Positions 46,596 through 58,770 of a DNA stretch of 64,000 nt are shown piece by piece. The position numbers were made by a program, and so were the translations under genes. This stretch comes from Parachlorella kessleri (lineage: Eukaryota > Chlorophyta > Trebouxiophyceae > Chlorellales > Chlorellaceae). The stretch covers positions 1-64,000 of the forward strand of contig BBXU01000726.1 of assembly GCA_001598975.1 (NCBI GenBank), written 5' to 3'. Every line of letters begins with the position of its first letter. The stretch's first letter is position 1. The notes beneath the pieces were generated by a model that saw only the letters and a program-made list of their open reading frames with translations, was not told where the DNA came from and ran no database searches.

Positions 46596-49548
46596 CTACA
46601 CGTTTAGGTCACACAAGGCTTGCCGCAGCGCATCCTCCAAGCCTGCAATTTCGGCTTCAATGGTGGCTGCTCCTCTGCTTTGACCATTTGCTCCCCACTT
46701 TGGTGAGTTCTGCTGGCGCTGGTTTCGCCGGAACCGCTGTTGCTGCTGCTTGCTGCAGACCTCTGGTGACCTTGCAGAGGAGGGTAGCCGGGGCGACACA
46801 GACACTGCAGCAAGGCCTCCAGTGTCGGCGCCACTGCCCGATACAGCCGGCGCTGCAGCTGCACTCAGGGAGGGGATGCTCCACCGGAAGCCCGTTGCTA
46901 TCTCAGGCCCCGACAGCGGGTCCGGTAGAAGGTCACAGTTATAAGCTGCATCTAGTGGCCCAAATGCTGTTCCCAGCGCAGGTGAGCAGGCATGTGAGCC
47001 GCAGCCAGCAAGGTCAGCCCCATGCAATCCCAAGCCGTCCACATCTGTGGTGCTGCTTGCAACGCCCAAGTCATCCAAGCCGTCGATCTCAGCCAAGCTG
47101 GGCTGCAGCAAAGGGTCTTTCAAGGCAGCAGACACTGGCTCCCCCCTGCCCGTCACCAATTCGAGTGCTGAGCAAATGTCCGATTGCTGTTCAAATACGG
47201 TCGCTTCCAGTTGCCGGATGGTGCCAGCCTGGGTTGCAATTAGCTTCTCCTTCTCACCCAGTGCTCCCTGTAATGCAGCAGCAATTGTTGTCAGGACTAA
47301 ACTGGCTGCTGAAGCAAGTTCAGAGGACCTGCACTCCGGCTAATGTGTCCTTCATGACGCTCCCAGGTGACTCGGTCAAGTGCTGACCACAAGAGCTTCC
47401 CGATTGTCCTGGTCCCAAACAGATTTGCTATTCTTCTTCCTTTGCTGGCATCTACCTGGCCAGGCAGGCCACTCTATGGGTGCGTACCTGGAGCTTTGCA
47501 ACCTCCTGCTGCGTGGCCCTCAGCCTAGTACCCAGCTCCGTGCAGCGCTGCCGCAATGCATCCACATCACCGCTCAGCCTATCTGTTTGGGACTGCGCCT
47601 GGGTCGAGAGTGCAAGAGCTTGCGCATCCCTGGCATGCACCTTGGCAGCTGCACCTGCATACGCCGCCTCCAGCTGCTGTGCTCGAGTCTGCCATCGGCC
47701 GACCTGCGGCAGTGTATGCTAGCAGTGTTACGAGGCGCTCCACTTGCCATGCTGACGGTCATTGCACATGTCTGTCATGTATCAGACCATATAGTTGCGA
47801 GAGTGACTGCCCCCGTCGCACAATGCAGACCAACCACCTGCCCTGTTATGAATCGATGCTCACACAACAGCATGCGGTAGCCATCCACACCTCTTCCTGA
47901 AGTTGGCTTTTGTCTCGGCAGGCCTCTGCTAACTTCCCCTTGAGGAGATTGACCTGGCCTTGCAGCGCTGTTGCTGCTGCCCTGTACTGCGGCACGACTG
48001 CTTCAAGCTGCTGCATGGCGGCCTGCAGCCTGGGACCAGCAACCTCCTTGGCCAACCCGCTGCTGCGTGCTGACCGAAGTTCTGCCTGCAAGAAGATAAG
48101 CTTCCCTTCAGGCTGTTCTGTACTTCACGCTTCTCTTGCTGCACACTTCATGAAAAGACCTATAAAGACACCCCACACAAGCGACACAGTATCTTGCGTT
48201 GTGGCACAGATAAATCAGTCAATGGCAGCTGCATGCCTCAAATCACTGCAAACCCGCTTTGGTTGACTGGCCAGCACATAAACTTCTTTGGCCTTCTTGC
48301 AAAATACATACCTGAAGCTGCTGCACTCGCGCCACAAGCTGCACCTTCTCAGCTTCCGCTGCTGCATTGCTTGCTGGCTCGTCATCCTTCCAGTGCACTG
48401 CCCGGGTGCTGCCATCGGGGGCAGTCAGCAGCAAGGGGGCAGCAGTGCTGGCACTGCTGGGGACTTCCCCACCGCCGCTCGTCCGCCCAGTGATTGCGTC
48501 TGAGAGCAGGTTGAGTCCAGCCAGAACTTGGGAAAAGCGCCGTTGCACCTCAGCTGGGGTAGGTGCCGGCTGCTGCGTTGCTGCTTGTCTGCCTGCCTGG
48601 TGTGGTGCCCTTATCACCGGGCCTCGCGGCTGCTGTGCGGGTCTGCTTGCCGCAGCAATGACTGCCATAGGCATGGTGATCCCCAGCAATTCCTGAACCA
48701 TGCCTCGCACTCGCTGGAGCTGTCGCTGCGCCTGCAATGTTGGAGGTTGTATATAATGCTCGTTTGTCTGTGTCACTTACTATACCTGCCAAACAAAGCT
48801 GCATGCAGCTACTTTTCCCAAATACCCAACTGTGCATCCACTGGCAGCTTTACCACATGCCCAGCACCCTGGCCAGTCTGCGCACCAAAGCATCTTGGAC
48901 AACTGCCCCTTCACTCTGCACGCCTACTTGCAAGTTGGCCCCTTATCAGCCAGTTACCACACCTCTACAGCCCTTGCAGCCACTGATTTTTCAACCTCGG
49001 CTAGCCGGTCCCTCAAAGTCTCCAGGCCGCATTTGTTTTTAACGGTTGAACTCTGGGCCTTGTCTTTCAGGGTGGCAACCTCCTGCTCCAACTTGCTGCA
49101 GCAACACCTTGGATTTTCGGTGGCTGCCTTTTAAAAGTTCTCAGTCTCAAATACAACTTCCCACGCTCTGCTGCGTTCCAAGTCACGCAGTGAGGCTCAA
49201 ACAGCCAGCTCATATCTTTAACGCATTGTCCGGAGCCCGCGCACAGTGGAAGCAGGCGTGACTGTATTCTGCACAGGCTAACGCGGAGTTGGCTGAAGAG
49301 AGAAGAAGGCCTGTTCTGCATAGGGTTGGGTTGTGCCATGGCCTCACCTGTTCACATATGCCAGGGACTTCTTCTTTGCCTCTGCAACTTCCAGCAACTC
49401 CTCACACTCCTTGGCTCGCACTGCCAGGCGCTCTCTTCTCTTTACTTCTCTACCCAGCTCCTCTTTCAAAGTGCCAACCTCGCGGCTGAGGGCCCTCACT
49501 TGTGCCTGCAAACGACTAACCTCCATGTGCGCCACGAGTCTAGCCTTC
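46596..49548 (-). CDS. Coiled-coil protein, unknown function
   Basis: Minus-strand exons 49548-49348, 49095-48984, 48731-48312, 48085-47891, 47703-47488 and about 47333-46596 (stop) give at least 620 residues. Long heptad-like helices occur in exon 1 (LQAQVRALSREVGTLKEELG), exon 2 (LETLRDRLAEVEKS), the start and end of exon 3, exon 4 (MQQLEAVVPQYRAAATALQG) and exon 5. The middle of exon 3 is a Pro/Gln/Ala-rich linker. The C-terminal 190 residues are Ser/Gly-rich with a QQQQRFRRNQRQQ patch and a final short helix. The boundary near 47333 is weak: a GGAG acceptor keeps phase, while a better CAG acceptor five bases further on does not. The first exon begins in phase 2, so at least one upstream exon with the start codon is missing, probably between 49550 and 50100. 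A structural role (cytoskeleton, centriole/cilium or Golgi tether) is a guess from composition only. Confidence 0.62.
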
Positions 49549-50172
49549 CTGAATAAGCGTGCATACAGGTGGGGCAAAAAAGATCAAGGCGTGGGTTCCG
49601 CAATCAACAACGAAGGCCGCTGGATACAACGCACTTTTGCACAGGAGAGATATAAACCAACCAAAGTGACAGAGACCGGTTGTTCAAGTGACTGAATCCG
49701 TGGCATAGCATACAGAGCAGGCGAGGGTGTCGTCTTGTGTAGCGGAACCAGGCCAAACCCCCATGAACTGTATGCATATGTAAGCCGTGAAGCCATCAGG
49801 CCTAAACTGCAATCTGGAGGACCTTACCAGTTTATCTGTCTGCACAGGCCTGCTAACCAAACCCTTACAAAGTGGGGTTCACAAGAGAGCGTTGGTATAG
49901 CATAAAGGTGACACAGGACCGTATGGTGGCCATAGAGCGGTCTACGGGAGTAATGGGTAGGGACTGACAAGCCGGTGCAGGGATGCTGTGGGTGCTAACA
50001 CAGCCGTTGCTTGCTCAGTGAGTGTTATAGGTGGCCCCGGGCGAGTTCGCTCCTTGGTTAACAGGGAGGGTCAGATGATATAAGCAGCTGCTGCAATATT
50101 ACAACTACGTACGTTCTGGTCACTGCTGTAGCGCTGAAATGCATCCAGGGATTCGCCCTTCCTTCAAGTAGC
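49549..50172. other. Spacer with unresolved 5' exon of the coiled-coil gene
   Basis: About 620 bp between two minus-strand genes. It should contain the start exon and promoter of the coiled-coil gene, then the 3' flank of the isomerase gene. No exon could be closed in phase with the known first exon. Confidence 0.4.
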
Positions 50173-52749
50173 TCACATCTTGGCTTTCTTGCCGGATAGC
50201 CGCTGCAGCACACCGCCCAGCTTCTTCGCTGTGCTCTCTTCGCCTGCAAGCAACATAAGATGGCGTCTTGCCTACGACAATTTGGTCACGTTGGTATGCC
50301 ATGTTCCGTGATTATAACCCTTGGGGACAACCGTGGAAGGCAAACCTGGCTAGGCTCAAGTAACGATATGCCTAGGCCGGGCGCCTGAATGTTAACAGAG
50401 CGGTAATTACAAATTTATACTAGTTGCAGGACACTCCCTTGAAGACCATAGCCTCTCTCCACAAAGCTGACCGCTTCCTAACGCATGCAGGACGACTCAC
50501 TTAGCACTTTCCAGCCCCACTCCGCCTCATTGTCCCAGTACGCAGCCCAATCGCGAGCAAAGTCCTCGCGCAGCAGCTTCTTCGTGCCCTGCACTCAACA
50601 GCAAGCGCCAGGGCTCGATACGCAGGGATCAAAAGCTGTGCACTGCAGCTCGGCTGGCATGCCGAGGTGTGCAAGTAGGACGGGAGCACTTGATCAACTA
50701 GCAAACAGTAAACAACCCACGAGCGCACCACTAAAGGTCAATATTATCCTCCGGCCAGACACACGTCCTGCTGCAGGAAGCAGGCAGCCACCAGCCCAGC
50801 TGCCATGTTCCCCGTCAGCCCATCCATCCCTGCCCCAGCTTGCACGCAAAAGCCAAGGGTCAGCTGCAGTAGCTGCATTCTAAGTGGCTCATGATATTGC
50901 CAACTAAAAACTGCCATGGGGAGTGTGCCCCAATGTCCAACACCAATTCCAGGGCCACGTACGGCCGCCGAGACCTCTCACCGCTCGACTGAAGTCCGGC
51001 ACTCGCAGCATCTCCTGCATGGCTGCCTGAGCCGCCGCCTGCAGCTTCTCCTTTGAAACGACCTCATCTACCAGCCCCAATGCCTTGGCCTCCGCAGGTG
51101 AGAGCATGACAGCAAACTGCATTTAACGGAGGCGCAGAGGCAGGGCTCATAGGCTGTCTGCGGCAGTTGGAACCACTATGTGGTCCGGCAGCTGCCTGAC
51201 TAGCTGTCTCCCTGCCCTGCCGCACGATATAATAATCCTCGAAATTGACAGCTGCAACAATCTGCAAACGTCAAATGCAAACAGTGCACACAGGCAAATG
51301 AACCATTGAATACCGCCAAAATCGCTAATCGAGCAGAAGAACCCCTCCAAGCGCTGAGCAAGGCAAGGCAGCTGTGCTTGCAAACACAGGCTGCAACATG
51401 CACATATAGCATCACAATGGCATATCGCACAACCAGGCTACTACTTCATTCCAACCTGTAGCAATTTGTCTGCTGGACCCTCCCCCACATGCCGCTGCAT
51501 CATCTTGCCCCAGAACTGCACCAAGAAGTAACCACAATGGATCACTTCCAACCACAGAGTGCACGTCACACCATGTACAATATGCACAGTCAGAGCGCAA
51601 ATCGGTAAATCTGAGCACAAAGCTAATACACCTGAGCAGGTGTGACAAAAACCTCATACCTAATATCACCCGGCCGCCCCAGATCCTTAACTATACCTTG
51701 GGCACGGAGATCCCGAGGGCTGACTCGTTGAGACCTGCATGGGAAGAAGGATTCGTTCTTCATGTCTCAGGCTCTTGCAGCATGAGCCTGCTTTCATAAG
51801 ACAGGAGGTCAAGTGCCTCAGCAGCCCAAAGAAATAAACAATGAGTTCATGACAGACAGTCGAAGCCTGTCCAAATGCCGCCCAGCGAATATTGTACGCC
51901 GTTAGTCCCTAGACACACCTATGTTGCCATTCTCGGTCATGACTCGGTAGTCGCAGCACATTGACAGCATGCAACCGCCCGCAGGGCAGGCACCCCGGAT
52001 AGCTGCCACAGTCACCAGCCGGGAAGTGAACAGCTGCGACAGAAACCGGTTCTGAGTTGTCCAGAACTCCCTGCATGGAGGTGTACGCAGAGCGTGACTG
52101 ACGAGTGGGCAACACTCACATAACAATTTGCAAACAGCGGACCTGTCCAAGTCAACAGAGACTTGACAGGATCCGCTGGGGGTGGCTGATGACCCTTTGG
52201 CAGCAGCTACCAAGTGGGCCGCACCGGTGCCAGAGAACTTGCCTGTATCGCTCCCTTGACGTTGTTGTACCAGGACCAGCATATAGCTCCTTGATATCGT
52301 TGCCTACAGTAGAGAGGAAATACAACCAGTCATACCTACAGAGATATTAGCTGCCAGCGCCCTGCGCAACTATGGATCACCCGAGCGCTTACCTGCGGTG
52401 AATACATCCCGTGCCACGCCAGACATAAAGACAGCACCACGCACGGATGGGTTTGCCTCAAGCTGTATCAGTGTCCTAGTCAATTCCTGCAACAACAAAA
52501 TAGTTGCATATTAGCAGCAGTGCAGCCCTGTGCAGGTTTGCCTGCCTGCCACGATATGCAGCCACTGCTGGTGACCTGGGATCGGGCTTTGAGGTCTCCT
52601 AGTCTACAAGTTGGTGATAAGCAAGGTGCAACCCACGCGGACCCCTGACGGTATCATGCTCTGCAAGACCTCCACACCTGCCACATGGCCAGGTCCAGGG
52701 TATTAACTGGCTCCTTGCAAAGCGAGACAACTGCAACGCCCTGGTTTAT
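50173..52749 (-). CDS. ECI1: Delta3,delta2-enoyl-CoA isomerase (crotonase family)
   Basis: Shifts the double bond of 3-enoyl-CoA to 2-enoyl-CoA, allowing beta-oxidation of unsaturated fatty acids. Minus-strand exons are 52749-52678, 52486-52393, 52303-52243, 52070-51919, 51734-51697, 51515-51456, 51116-50982, 50588-50501 and 50243-50173 (TGA), giving 256 residues with all phases closing. Family motifs are VAVVSLCKEPVNTLDLAMW, VFTAGNDIKELY, the oxyanion-hole segment IRGACPAGGCMLSMCCDYRV, and GLNESALGISVPKFW, whose Glu aligns with the catalytic Glu of mitochondrial ECI1. LSPAEAKALGLVDEVV is the crotonase C-terminal block. The third intron is GC-AG (donor gcaagt, read leftwards from 52242). The protein ends KKAKM, not a clear peroxisomal SKL-type signal. 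The first exon, with the start and any mitochondrial presequence, is not resolved and should lie between 52750 and about 53300. Confidence 0.88.
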
Positions 52750-53323
52750 CTGCAAGGAGATGGGGCTTATAGGCTCCCCCATAGCGCAGCCTTCCAACAG
52801 GTGTTTTGTTGCTTAATCGGGGAGTCTCAGCAATAGACGTTCTCCCGTCACAAACTATTTCGGATAACCGTTCTGTACACGATCCCTTCGCTTATTGCAG
52901 AGTTTGTAAAATCCAGCTCAGCGCCGGAAAGGCGGGGGCGCCTCTTGTTGGACTCGTTGGTCTACCTCTCCTGGATGATCCAACCCCTGTTGAACAGTAC
53001 AATGCGTCAAGGCCGTTCTACTTCTTACTCATTGCCAGCCTATAGCCCAAAACAAGACCTCCGGCGCTTATCATAATATGGTGCAGGACGCAGCAACTGC
53101 TGGCGTTGGCCTGAAACTCTTGGAGGCGAGCGATGGATGCGTAATCACCACGGTTGGGCTGGGAGTGGCCACCTTCGGTGCCCAGCCTCTTTGCAACCCC
53201 ACCTCCTAGTTTGCTATCTCTTGTCTCCTGACTCACAGGCCTTTCAACTCTACTTAGGCCGCTGCACCATCACCCCGGTGCCATACTGTATACTTCAGAG
53301 CCCCACTGGCTAGTAGGTTGCAG
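52750..53323. promoter_or_regulatory. Divergent upstream region, ECI / CEP290-like
   Basis: About 570 bp between head-to-head genes. Both genes lack a confirmed first exon, so it must hold two short leader exons and a shared promoter. Candidate frames here show no transit-peptide or family match that I would defend. Confidence 0.4.
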
Positions 53324-56300
53324 GTCGAGGCGGTGCGCACAGCACGGCTGCAGACCCAGGAGTGCCGATTTCAGCTTGAGCAGTGTCGGAACCAACTGCG
53401 CCACAAGGATGCCGAGCTGCAAGCGGTGCGGCAGCAGCTGGAGACTGCAGCTCTGCAGCAGCAGGCCAACCCGGCAGCTGGCACAACAGCCCAGGTGTGC
53501 CAGTAGGAAACAACAGCAAACGCTTCTCAGGGAGCGGTGCTGCACAGCGGTGCTCTTTTTGTGCAGTGTGTAACAACGATGTCTGCGGAGCTGCCCCGAT
53601 TGCCTTGCATCCTCGACAGACTAGCGGAATCAAGTGATGTGTGCCTGGAGCAGGCAGGGGAACTGGAACTAGCCAAGCTGGAGGCGAAGGAGTACAAGCG
53701 GAGGCTGGGCTTGACAGAGATAGAGCTTTTGCATAAGTTGGATTCACTGCGGGAGTTGCAGTGGCAGTTGGACAGTGTTGTATTTCGGCTTGGCCTACAG
53801 GGGCAGCACCAGCTGCAGCATACTGCCAAGCCCCTGGGTACCTTGCATAGAGAGGCAAGTGATGGGACGGCATTGCTTTGCAAAGCGCCCTGGCTATGTC
53901 GCTTGTTGTCACGGCTGGCTGAGGAGAGATATGCTGATGCCATGCCACGGCGGGTGCTGAAGGCAACTACCTGCATGTCATCATCAGCATGCAATACTAC
54001 CCTAATGCACCCTAGCAGGCTGAGGAGCTTGCTCAGCGGCAGGCCAGACATTATGAACAACAGCTGGCATGCAAGGAGGCTGAGGCAGAGCAGCTACGCC
54101 AGCACTGTGCAGCCCTCCAGCAACAACTAGGTGCAGCCTTGGCACACCCACCAGCATTTTCGTGCATCCCACCACCAACAGCTGGGGCAGTAGCCTACCC
54201 GTTTGAAAGGCTGCGCCACATGAGGCAGCGTCCTGAGCAGAGTCATCTACAAAACGATACAACAGACTACAGTAGAAGCAAAGCAGCGCGTCTTGACACA
54301 CAGCAGACAGTGCATATACAGTTCGAGCAAGAGAATGGGCAGGCAGGGTCTGCTCTTGGCAGGCAGTTCATCGAAACCTTACTGCAAGAGAATGGGGAAT
54401 TGCGCAGCAGGCTGGCAGATGCTGAGGTAAGCGGACATCACTGCGCGAAATCTTTGTGCATGGGCAGCTCTTGTAGAGGGAAGTATTTGCCCACGGGTTT
54501 GAGAAGGGATGTGGTCATGTACCTCCCCGGAACTTTCTTGAAGGTTCGTCCTGCTTGGCTTGGCTGCCATGGCCTCTGCTGTTGTGTTGACTTCAGGAGC
54601 ACAGCCGGAGAATGGAGGGCGCCCTAGAAACCGAACTCTTGCGAAAAGCCATGGCCCCAATGTCACCGGTACCACCTGCAGCTGCCCAGCAAAGGTCAGC
54701 CAGTGCTTCCGGGGAGAGTCACAGGGCAGCTGCAGCGGTGCAAGCAAACCCCACTGGAGGGCAGCGTCATGTTGAGGACAGTAACTCCAACTTGCCAGAG
54801 GCGCAAGCTTCACGTCCAGCTGTGTCAGCCTCCATGCAACTGGTGGTGAGCTGTGTTCTTGCTTGTGTAATACCAAACTTGTGCCGGCCCAAGTCCGGTA
54901 ACATGGGGCATGCTGCACCACCTCCACTATGGCACAAGCTCTTCTTGGCACAGGACACCCTGACTAGAAAGGTTGGTCAGCATGCCTCTAGGGACTGTTG
55001 GTCGCCCTGACAGGCACGAGGGAGGCTCGAGTTTCAACTGGAAGAGAAGGACTGCCAGATGGTGAAGCTGCGAGCGGTGATCAAGGAACTGGAGTCCAAG
55101 CTTGCTGAGGCCTACAAGCGCCAAGCAGACCTGTCAGTACACTACATCTTGCCACCTTCACCCAAATGGTGCATTCTTTTTCATGTGGCTTGTGGGAGGA
55201 AGAACTTTGCAATGGAGAGTGGCTCGTCATTTCTGAAAGGTTTACTAGCTACCCTGACACCTCAGGTTGGTAGGGATGTTAAGGCAACACCAACAGATGG
55301 TAAGGTGCAAGCTGTACCCAGAGTCAAAGAGCACTCCCTTCCCCCCCATTTCCCATTGCAGGGTAATGAAGGAAAGCAGTTGGAGGGAACAGGAATCCCT
55401 TGACAAAAGGCTCGCTGAACTTGACGAGGGCAGAGCACAGCTAGAAGCTAAGGTGGAAGCTGCCCGAGATGATGCCGAGGCTGCTAGGCGGGAGGCTGCT
55501 GTGCAGCGCCGGCTGGCAAAGCGCTTGCAACAGCGACCTGCAGCTGTTGAGGATAGCGAACCTAACAAACAGATGGTGGGTGACATTTGCAGCAAGAGTG
55601 AGATTGTGCAGGTTGTAAGGTGCACTTGGTGTATAGACTATACCTGCCTGTATGAGAGTGCTTGGTTCAGACCTACATGGTATAAACTCATCATGTTTCA
55701 ATGCATGGGGTTTCATTGTATAAGCGCGGGAGCTTTATTGCCTGTCTCATGCAGATTGAACTCTTGCAAAAGCGAGTGAAGATACTAGAGGGCCAAAACA
55801 TCAAGCTCCGTCTGGCTCAGGGCTGCTATGAGGAGAAGCAATCGGCACAGCCAGCCCGCAGCAGGAGGCCCTACAGTGCTGGTGGCCATCCTGGCAGGGG
55901 AGCGGCGGTAGAGAGTGAAGGCTTTGAACTTTCAGCTGAAAGTTCCGAAGAGAACAATGGCGCAAGAGCCGAGAACCTGCCTCCCAATGACGGCCTAGGT
56001 GTGGGGCAAGCAGGGCAGCAAGGTCGGGTGCAGGCCCGCACCAGGAGCTTGCTGGAGGGAAACCCCGTGCTGGAGAAGTGGGAGGCAGACAAGCGCCTGC
56101 AAAAGAAGGTGGAAGGGCTCAAGGGCAAGCTTCAGGTGAGCGGGTGGGCAGGAGCGCCGCTATGGGCAGCTGCCACTGCAAGCAAAGAAGACGTCATGCA
56201 GCGCCATGGTCAAGTGCATGGTTCTTAGGAGGGCGGCTGTTGATAGCCATGCCCACACGGACCGTGCAGGTTTGTGACCTAATCACAAGGATGTGTTCAC

Positions 56301-58770
56301 CTCAACTGGAACAAGATTTGGCATGCGAAGGTACATGTTACCTGTGATGTCCTTATAGGAGAAGACGCAGCAGCTCATCGTATCTCAGGGCGCCCGTGAA
56401 CGCCTGGATAAGCAACTGCAGCAAGCACAGGCAGAGCTGGCACAGGCACAGGCTGCTCTCAAGAAACAGCAGACATTGCACGCCAGCGATCTTGCAGACA
56501 GCAGGGTGCCAGGAACATTACCACAGGTGCCCCCAGCCATAAAGGTAAGTCTAGCGGTGATTGCTGGACGAGGATGGCAGGCAAATCAAAGTGAAGAAAA
56601 GAATGAGAGCACTGTGAGGCCACATTCATTATGTCTGTGCTGTTAAACATGCTACAAGTGGTCATGGCATAATATGCCATAACTTTGGCTTCTGTACAAG
56701 GACGGTTCCACTGATGCCAAATGCCAAATCTTGTATGGCTTTGGTGCGTGCTCGCTTGTTCCCGCCTCCAAGCTTTGCATGTAGGCGCAGCTGGCACCCG
56801 ACAAACTACTGTCTGACTCTTGCTGGCTCGTGCAAACCATCTATAATGCAGGATCAGCTGGACAGATTAGATGACCTGCAGCTGCGGCATGATGCCCTGG
56901 AGCGCAAGCTTGCTGCCATGGAGCAATGCGCACCACGGTCCAGCTTGGCTGGTGCTGGGGGCTTACAAGAAGCAGGTGGCGGTGTCCTGGCAGCTGGGGT
57001 TCGACCATACCGTGCTGGGGACTATGGGGGTAAAGCGGAAGTGCAGGAGGGCTTGGAAGCACAGCTGCTTGAAAAGGTACGGAAGCTATTTTGTTGTTTT
57101 GCTTTGATGGGACTGCCTTTGCCGAAGTGTTATCGTGCTAGGCAAGTGAAAACACCCCTGTCATCCCTGGCCTTTATTTGCCACCCCCCAAGCCCTTTCC
57201 ATTGGTACTGTTGTTGAACCCATGCAGCTTAGCGTGTCCATAACCTGGGCTGACCTTGATGCTGCAGGATGTGAAGATATTTGATATCACCTTAGAGCGC
57301 GACCAGACGCTTGCACAGGTTGCAAGGCTGCAGCAGCGTGTAGAAGCTCTGATGACCTGCTGCCATCCTGATGCAGCAGGCACAGAGGGCGCGGCTGGGG
57401 CAGCAGCAGGTTGTACAGTGGGTAGGGGCCCTGGCGGCCCGCCGGCTGGCAGGGCTGGCAGCAAAAGGCAGCCAACACCCAGGGAGCAGGTGGGCCAGAT
57501 ATGGTCTCAGCGGCATCCAACTTGCGCTGGCATTGAGGCATAGCACTCAAATTTGCTTGTGGCATGCATGCCTAATAGTCACATGGGTTGTCTGTCAAAG
57601 AACGGCAAGCTGACTAGCAAGAGTTCTGTGTCCGATGCAGGAGCTGCTGGACACTATTGCTTTGCTTAAAAATGCTCTCGAGCGCACCAAGAAGGGGCTG
57701 GAAAGCGGGGCTAGCAACAGCAAATACATGGCACTGGCTGGTAAAGTGAAGCAGCTGAAGGCGCAGGTGAGGAAATATGTCATGGGTAAGCAAGTCTGCC
57801 ACAGTGAAGGTTGGTGAGGGTGTGGAAAGAAATGTAGCGGTGGTCCTCTCTATCGAAGTTATGGCAAGTTGAGTACTCTGGGTGAGCTTTCCTCCTAACA
57901 CAGTGTGTGACAACGCCTTGGTGTCAACTTGCAGGTTGCACAGCTGGAGGCCCAGCTGGCAGATGGTGCCAAGCTGAAAGAGGAGGTAGCGCGCCTTCAG
58001 CAGCAGGTTGGGCAATTACATGCGGTCAACAGCGCTTTGAAGAGCCAACTAAAGGCAGCAAAGCAGCAGCGGGAGGACGCCGCCAGCGCTCGAGAAGAAA
58101 CCCTGACTGCACAGGTGGGCCAATGAATGGTCTCATGTTTGGAAGTCCACTGCCAGAAACACCGTGGGGCAAAGCAGTAGCTGACACCTCACATTGGGCA
58201 GCAGGGCAGAGGGTCTGTCCTCTATGGGAGCTATGTCAATGACTGCTGCAAGAATAGCCCAGCATAGGACGCACTCTTTGCCACCAGCCAACACCTGCGT
58301 TTCTGATTGCAAGCGCACAGATACAGCTGAGCTTGAGTATGACCCTGGGTTAATGGCCCAGGACTTTTCACAGTAATTTCTGACTTACAACCACACGTGG
58401 CATGCATGGATGCATGCAGGTCTGCCAGCTGGAGCGGGCCCTGCAAGAGCGCGATCTGCAACTAGTCCATGCCAAGGAATCCGTCAGCCAGTATGGCGAG
58501 GAAGTGGCGGTGCTGGTAGAGGAGGGCCTCCACCCCGCGGCACTGGTGCAAGAGCTCCTAACCCTACGGCCGCGGCTGCGAGAACTGCAAGAGCAGAACG
58601 AGGGGCTGCAGACGGAGCTGGCTGCCTTTGATGCCCAGTTCTTTGCTGAGCTGGAGGAGCTTCGGGCGGAGCATGCACTGCTGCGTGGGCAGAGCCAGCG
58701 TTATGAAGTGTATATTAAGGAGGCATGCGCCCGGCATTGCGAGCCACTGCCAGCGGGCGTGGCACCTTGA
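53324..58770 (+). CDS. CEP290: CEP290-like coiled-coil ciliary transition-zone protein
   Basis: Coiled-coil protein of about 1039 recognised residues. Exons are 53324-53494, 53567-53854, 54019-54426, 54597-54845, 55014-55132, 55362-55575, 55755-56135, 56359-56544, 56852-57076, 57268-57489, 57641-57766, 57935-58114 and 58420-58770 (TGA). Almost the whole chain is Glu/Gln/Leu-rich heptad sequence. Two features point to CEP290. One is LLKNALERTKKGLESGA followed by NSKYMALAGKVKQLKAQ. The other is the C terminus, where LAAFDAQFFAELEEL matches the vertebrate CEP290 end (AFDPSFFEEIEDL). CEP290 links axoneme and membrane at the transition zone. Animal CEP290 is about 2,480 residues, and the isomerase gene on the other strand leaves little room upstream, so this looks like a short form. 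All introns but one are phase 0, and the second is GC-AG (donor gcaagt at 53855). The start exon is unresolved. A generic centriolar coiled-coil protein is the alternative. Confidence 0.72.

Noticed and set aside
46382..47386. 334-codon plus-strand frame
   Set aside because: It is antisense to the last exon of the coiled-coil gene, with no domain.
51190..51264. Minus-strand segment IVAAVNFEDYYIVRQG as an ECI exon
   Set aside because: The flanking exons (DKLLQ and FAVMLSPAEA) join directly and match the family without it; it looks like chance coding potential in an intron.
52806..53045. Plus-strand frame as the first exon of the CEP290-like gene
   Set aside because: It is not coiled-coil and has no donor in phase with the exon at 53324.
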